Assembly: GCA_000997475.1 (NCBI GenBank)
Contig: LCEC01000014.1
Coordinates: 1-13,419, forward strand
Origin: Parcubacteria group bacterium GW2011_GWB1_42_6
GTDB taxonomy: Bacteria > Patescibacteriota > Minisyncoccia > Portnoybacterales > GWB1-42-6
Length of the DNA: 13,419 nucleotides
Reading direction: 5' to 3'
Shown here: piece after piece, positions 11,690 through 13,419 of the stretch
How the letters are laid out: each line of letters begins with the position of its first letter
Position numbering within the stretch: position 1 is the first letter of the stretch
The notes under the pieces: generated by a model
Database searches by the model: none
Told to the model about the DNA's origin: nothing
Seen by the model: the letters and a program-made list of their open reading frames with translations, nothing else
Position numbers and translations under genes: made by a program

Positions 11690-12598
11690 TGTGATAATCT
11701 CAATCTTCTTTTCATTTCCGTTGTTTTTTGAAAATTCCAAAATCAATTCCTTCGCCTTCGGAATTATTTCTTCGTTGCCGTCTCGAATCAAAGCAACGGG
11801 ACCGGAAAAATTCTCCGGTTTGACAATAAAATCGCCGCTTTGCGCCAAAGATTCCAAAATTTCATTCTCCTCTTTGTTTCGGCCCAAAATTATCTGATAA
11901 CCGTTCTCGAAAAAATGCCGTCCGATACGAACCAAATCCAAATCATGAGTCGAAAAATCCGGCTTGAATTCCATTAATTTTTTTGTTCGCCGCGCGAACC
12001 CTTTTTCGGTCAAAGCGCAACCGCCTGCGGGAGTCGGATATTCTTTGATATTGTATTTTTCGGCCAATTCCATTTGCCTCATCCGGCTTCTTCCCGAGAT
12101 ATCCAGCAATTTCTCCCGATCCGCCAATCCCTCTTTTTCGGCCACCGTGGGCTCCAAAAGTTTTGCGGAAAGCGGCCGCAGAAGATAACCCTTAAGATTG
12201 CTCTCTTTTTCAACCAAATCCAAAGCCTGGCGATGCTGGGACATGGGCCTTTCGCCCAAAACTTCGCCGGTAGCCACAAAATCAAATTTTTCGGCGCGCA
12301 TAATCTCACCCGCTTTCTTGAGCATTAAAGCGTGGCAATCAATACAAGGATTAAGCCCCGAGCCGTAACCAAACTTGGGTTTTTTTAGAACTTGCAAAAA
12401 ATCTTCTCTGATATTTTCCTCCCGCAAAGCAATGCCAAGCTGCATGGCCGCCGGCCGGGCTTTGGAAGGGCCGCAAAAATTCGTCCTGAAATTGACTGCC
12501 GCAACTTCAATTCCCTGCTCCAACAGCAACTTGGCGGCCAGGATTGAATCCAGCCCGCCGGAAAGCAAGACTAAAGCTTTTGGTTTGTTTTTAGACAT
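11681..12598 (-). CDS. PP-loop ATP pyrophosphatase, tRNA thiolation-like (MnmA/ThiI-related)
   Basis: A 305-residue protein with an N-terminal adenylating PP-loop, LVLLSGGLDSILAAKLLLEQ. Next come NPCIDCHALMLKKA, which recalls the NPC-xC region of MnmA-type tRNA thiolases, and FDFVATGEVLGERPMSQH. Then RPLSAKLLEPT and TPAGGCALTEKGFARR supply a third conserved cysteine. The Cys-x-x-Cys plus distant Cys layout suits tRNA sulfur transfer. The C-terminal ~90 residues (LVRIGRHFFENGYQIILGRNKEENEIL...SGPVALIRDG) form a separate domain that I read as possible RNA-binding. The target nucleotide is undetermined. The frame is open to 12640, but I start at MSKNKPKALV. It begins 42 bases after the EndoQ stop and is probably co-transcribed with it. 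Confidence 0.8.
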   Translation of the reverse strand: MSKNKPKALVLLSGGLDSILAAKLLLEQGIEVAAVNFRTNFCGPSKARPAAMQLGIALREENIREDFLQVLKKPKFGYGSGLNPCIDCHALMLKKAGEIMRAEKFDFVATGEVLGERPMSQHRQALDLVEKESNLKGYLLRPLSAKLLEPTVAEKEGLADREKLLDISGRSRMRQMELAEKYNIKEYPTPAGGCALTEKGFARRTKKLMEFKPDFSTHDLDLVRIGRHFFENGYQIILGRNKEENEILESLAQSGDFIVKPENFSGPVALIRDGNEEIIPKAKELILEFSKNNGNEKKIEIITKA

Positions 12599-12640
12599 AC
12601 AACAATGCATTATTATAAAGCCTGATCGGCCAAAAATCAA

Positions 12641-13419
12641 TCAAAACAAACTTTTTTGTGATGAAAGAATTTCCCTTTCCTTGTCGTCAAAAATTCTGAT
12701 TTTTCCGTATTCGCCGTCGTAACCCGGTTCAATATTCAACCTGCCTTCGCGGACTCGCTTGATCGCCTCGGCAACTTGGGAATTGCCGGCTTGCCCTATT
12801 TTCTCAATATCGGTTTCCAAAAGAATCTCAAATTCGCTCCCCACCTCGTCGGTTAATCGGAAATAGGGTGTCTGCACTTTCGGACTCGCGACCGGCGAAC
12901 CGACTGCTTCAGCTATGATCTCAAGAAGCGGAACGAGCATCACAAACGGCGGGCGGCTCGGAAATGCCCCGCTTTTTGTCATTTGTATTACTGTCTTGTC
13001 TGAAAGCTGATAGCTGATAGCTGATAGCTGCAAATCCGATTCTGATCGGCTTGCAAGTTCCCCCACTCGCTGTTCTACCCCCTGGGTGAGGGGTTTCCCA
13101 CACACGGGACATACCGTTCCATTTTTTTTCGACTCAGAGGGGCTCCAGCGGATATTGCACGCCCGATGTCCTGACCAATGATACTTCCCTTCTTCGGGGT
13201 AAAATTCAATAGTGTAGGAGATATGAGGGATTAGGGATTGGGGCGTAGGGTTTAGGGTTGGTGCGCTACTATTCCCTATGCCCTGCTCCCTATTCCCTTC
13301 TTTAATAGCTTGATATATCGACCCGTAACTCAGTTCGTCTACATCAAACACCGTCGCCTCTCGTCCCAGTTTTGGTCCCGAGTGTGCGTCAGAAAACGAA
13401 ACAATGGAGCGATGGTCGA
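12641..13419 (-). CDS. Endonuclease Q family PHP protein, 5' end beyond window
   Basis: C-terminal part of an EndoQ-like enzyme, a family that cuts DNA 5' to deaminated bases; database entries often mislabel it as a UvrD helicase. The frame stays open through the window edge and begins DHRSIVSFSDAHSGPKLGRE, the end of a PHP domain with metal-binding Asp-Ala-His. It continues with ATVFDVDELSYGSIYQAI and the zinc-finger region HWSGHRAC...CPVCGKPLTQGVEQRVGELA. It ends with PPFVMLVPLLEIIAEA, a helical tail and a final QKSLF. Two segments do not fit the family: residues encoded by 13223-13294 and by 12956-13045. Both are translated repeat DNA kept in frame. The last five residues match the bacterial sliding-clamp-binding pattern (Q-x-x-L-F). 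Confidence 0.88.
   Translation of the reverse strand, partial: DHRSIVSFSDAHSGPKLGREATVFDVDELSYGSIYQAIKEGNREQGIGNSSAPTLNPTPQSLIPHISYTIEFYPEEGKYHWSGHRACNIRWSPSESKKNGTVCPVCGKPLTQGVEQRVGELASRSESDLQLSAISYQLSDKTVIQMTKSGAFPSRPPFVMLVPLLEIIAEAVGSPVASPKVQTPYFRLTDEVGSEFEILLETDIEKIGQAGNSQVAEAIKRVREGRLNIEPGYDGEYGKIRIFDDKEREILSSQKSLF
13005..13030. repeat. Tandem AGCTGAT heptamer repeat inside the EndoQ-like gene
   Basis: 3.7 perfect copies of a 7-bp unit within the coding frame, giving the QLSAISYQLS string in the protein. A 7-bp unit shifts frame with each copy, so copy-number changes would disrupt the gene. Confidence 0.85.
13223..13294. repeat. Repeat-derived in-frame insertion in the EndoQ-like gene
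   Basis: On the coding strand, GGGAATAGGGAGCAGGGCAT-type units are followed by CCCTAA/CCC-AATCCCTAA-type units. They encode about 24 residues (NREQGIGNSS...) between family-conserved IKEG and YTIEFYPEEGKYH. Such strings are typical of intergenic repeats. Confidence 0.7.

Noticed and set aside
12079..12309. Minus-strand frame rich in Trp/Arg inside the PP-loop gene
   Set aside because: It is an alternate-frame shadow of a well-conserved coding sequence.

Overview
The window looks like a chromosomal segment from a Candidate Phyla Radiation (Patescibacteria, Parcubacteria-like) bacterium. This is inferred from the short core proteins, the ArgRS in which the HIGH signature reads TLGN, the L35 variant, mostly weak Shine-Dalgarno sites, and many short palindromic intergenic repeats. 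No tRNA, rRNA, CRISPR array, transposase or integrase was recognised. No gene-free stretch exceeds 300 bases.

Region 1 (1-2520) has an XRE-type regulator and argS on the minus strand, separated by hairpin repeats and terminators. Region 2 (2620-3777) is a trans-translation cassette: smpB and the tmRNA gene ssrA, both on the plus strand, enclosed by two inverted copies of a ~112-bp palindromic repeat. The repeats abut the smpB start codon on one side and the tmRNA 3' end on the other. Region 3 (about 3776-4989) is the canonical infC-rpmI-rplT translation operon. Its infC has no ATG start.

Region 4 (4990-7143) is a visibly AT-rich insert. It holds a TrmB-like winged-helix regulator on the minus strand, apparently leaderless and with an operator-like palindrome. 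Divergent from it are two tandem small proteins resembling DUF397, then a SAM-dependent methyltransferase. The insert is bounded by the real rplT 3' end and a second copy of the last 23 rplT codons (7144-7216). The copies differ only at four synonymous positions, and each is followed by its own terminator and palindrome. This is the pattern left when an element integrates into the 3' end of a conserved gene and restores it, or when rplT flanks from two related genomes recombine. It is the best candidate for an undescribed mobile or accessory unit.

Region 5 (7217-13419) is all minus strand. From the right it runs: an EndoQ-family PHP endonuclease truncated by the window edge, a PP-loop tRNA-thiolation-like protein, a PolX polymerase/PHP protein, a histidine phosphatase, an Ogt/MGMT-like alkyltransferase domain, a VanZ-like membrane protein, and a hypothetical protein with a consensus sigma-70 promoter, 5'-UTR hairpin, strong ribosome binding site and strong terminator. 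EndoQ, PolX and the alkyltransferase suggest a DNA-repair neighbourhood. Repeat sequences have entered the coding frames of EndoQ and of the alkyltransferase C-terminus.
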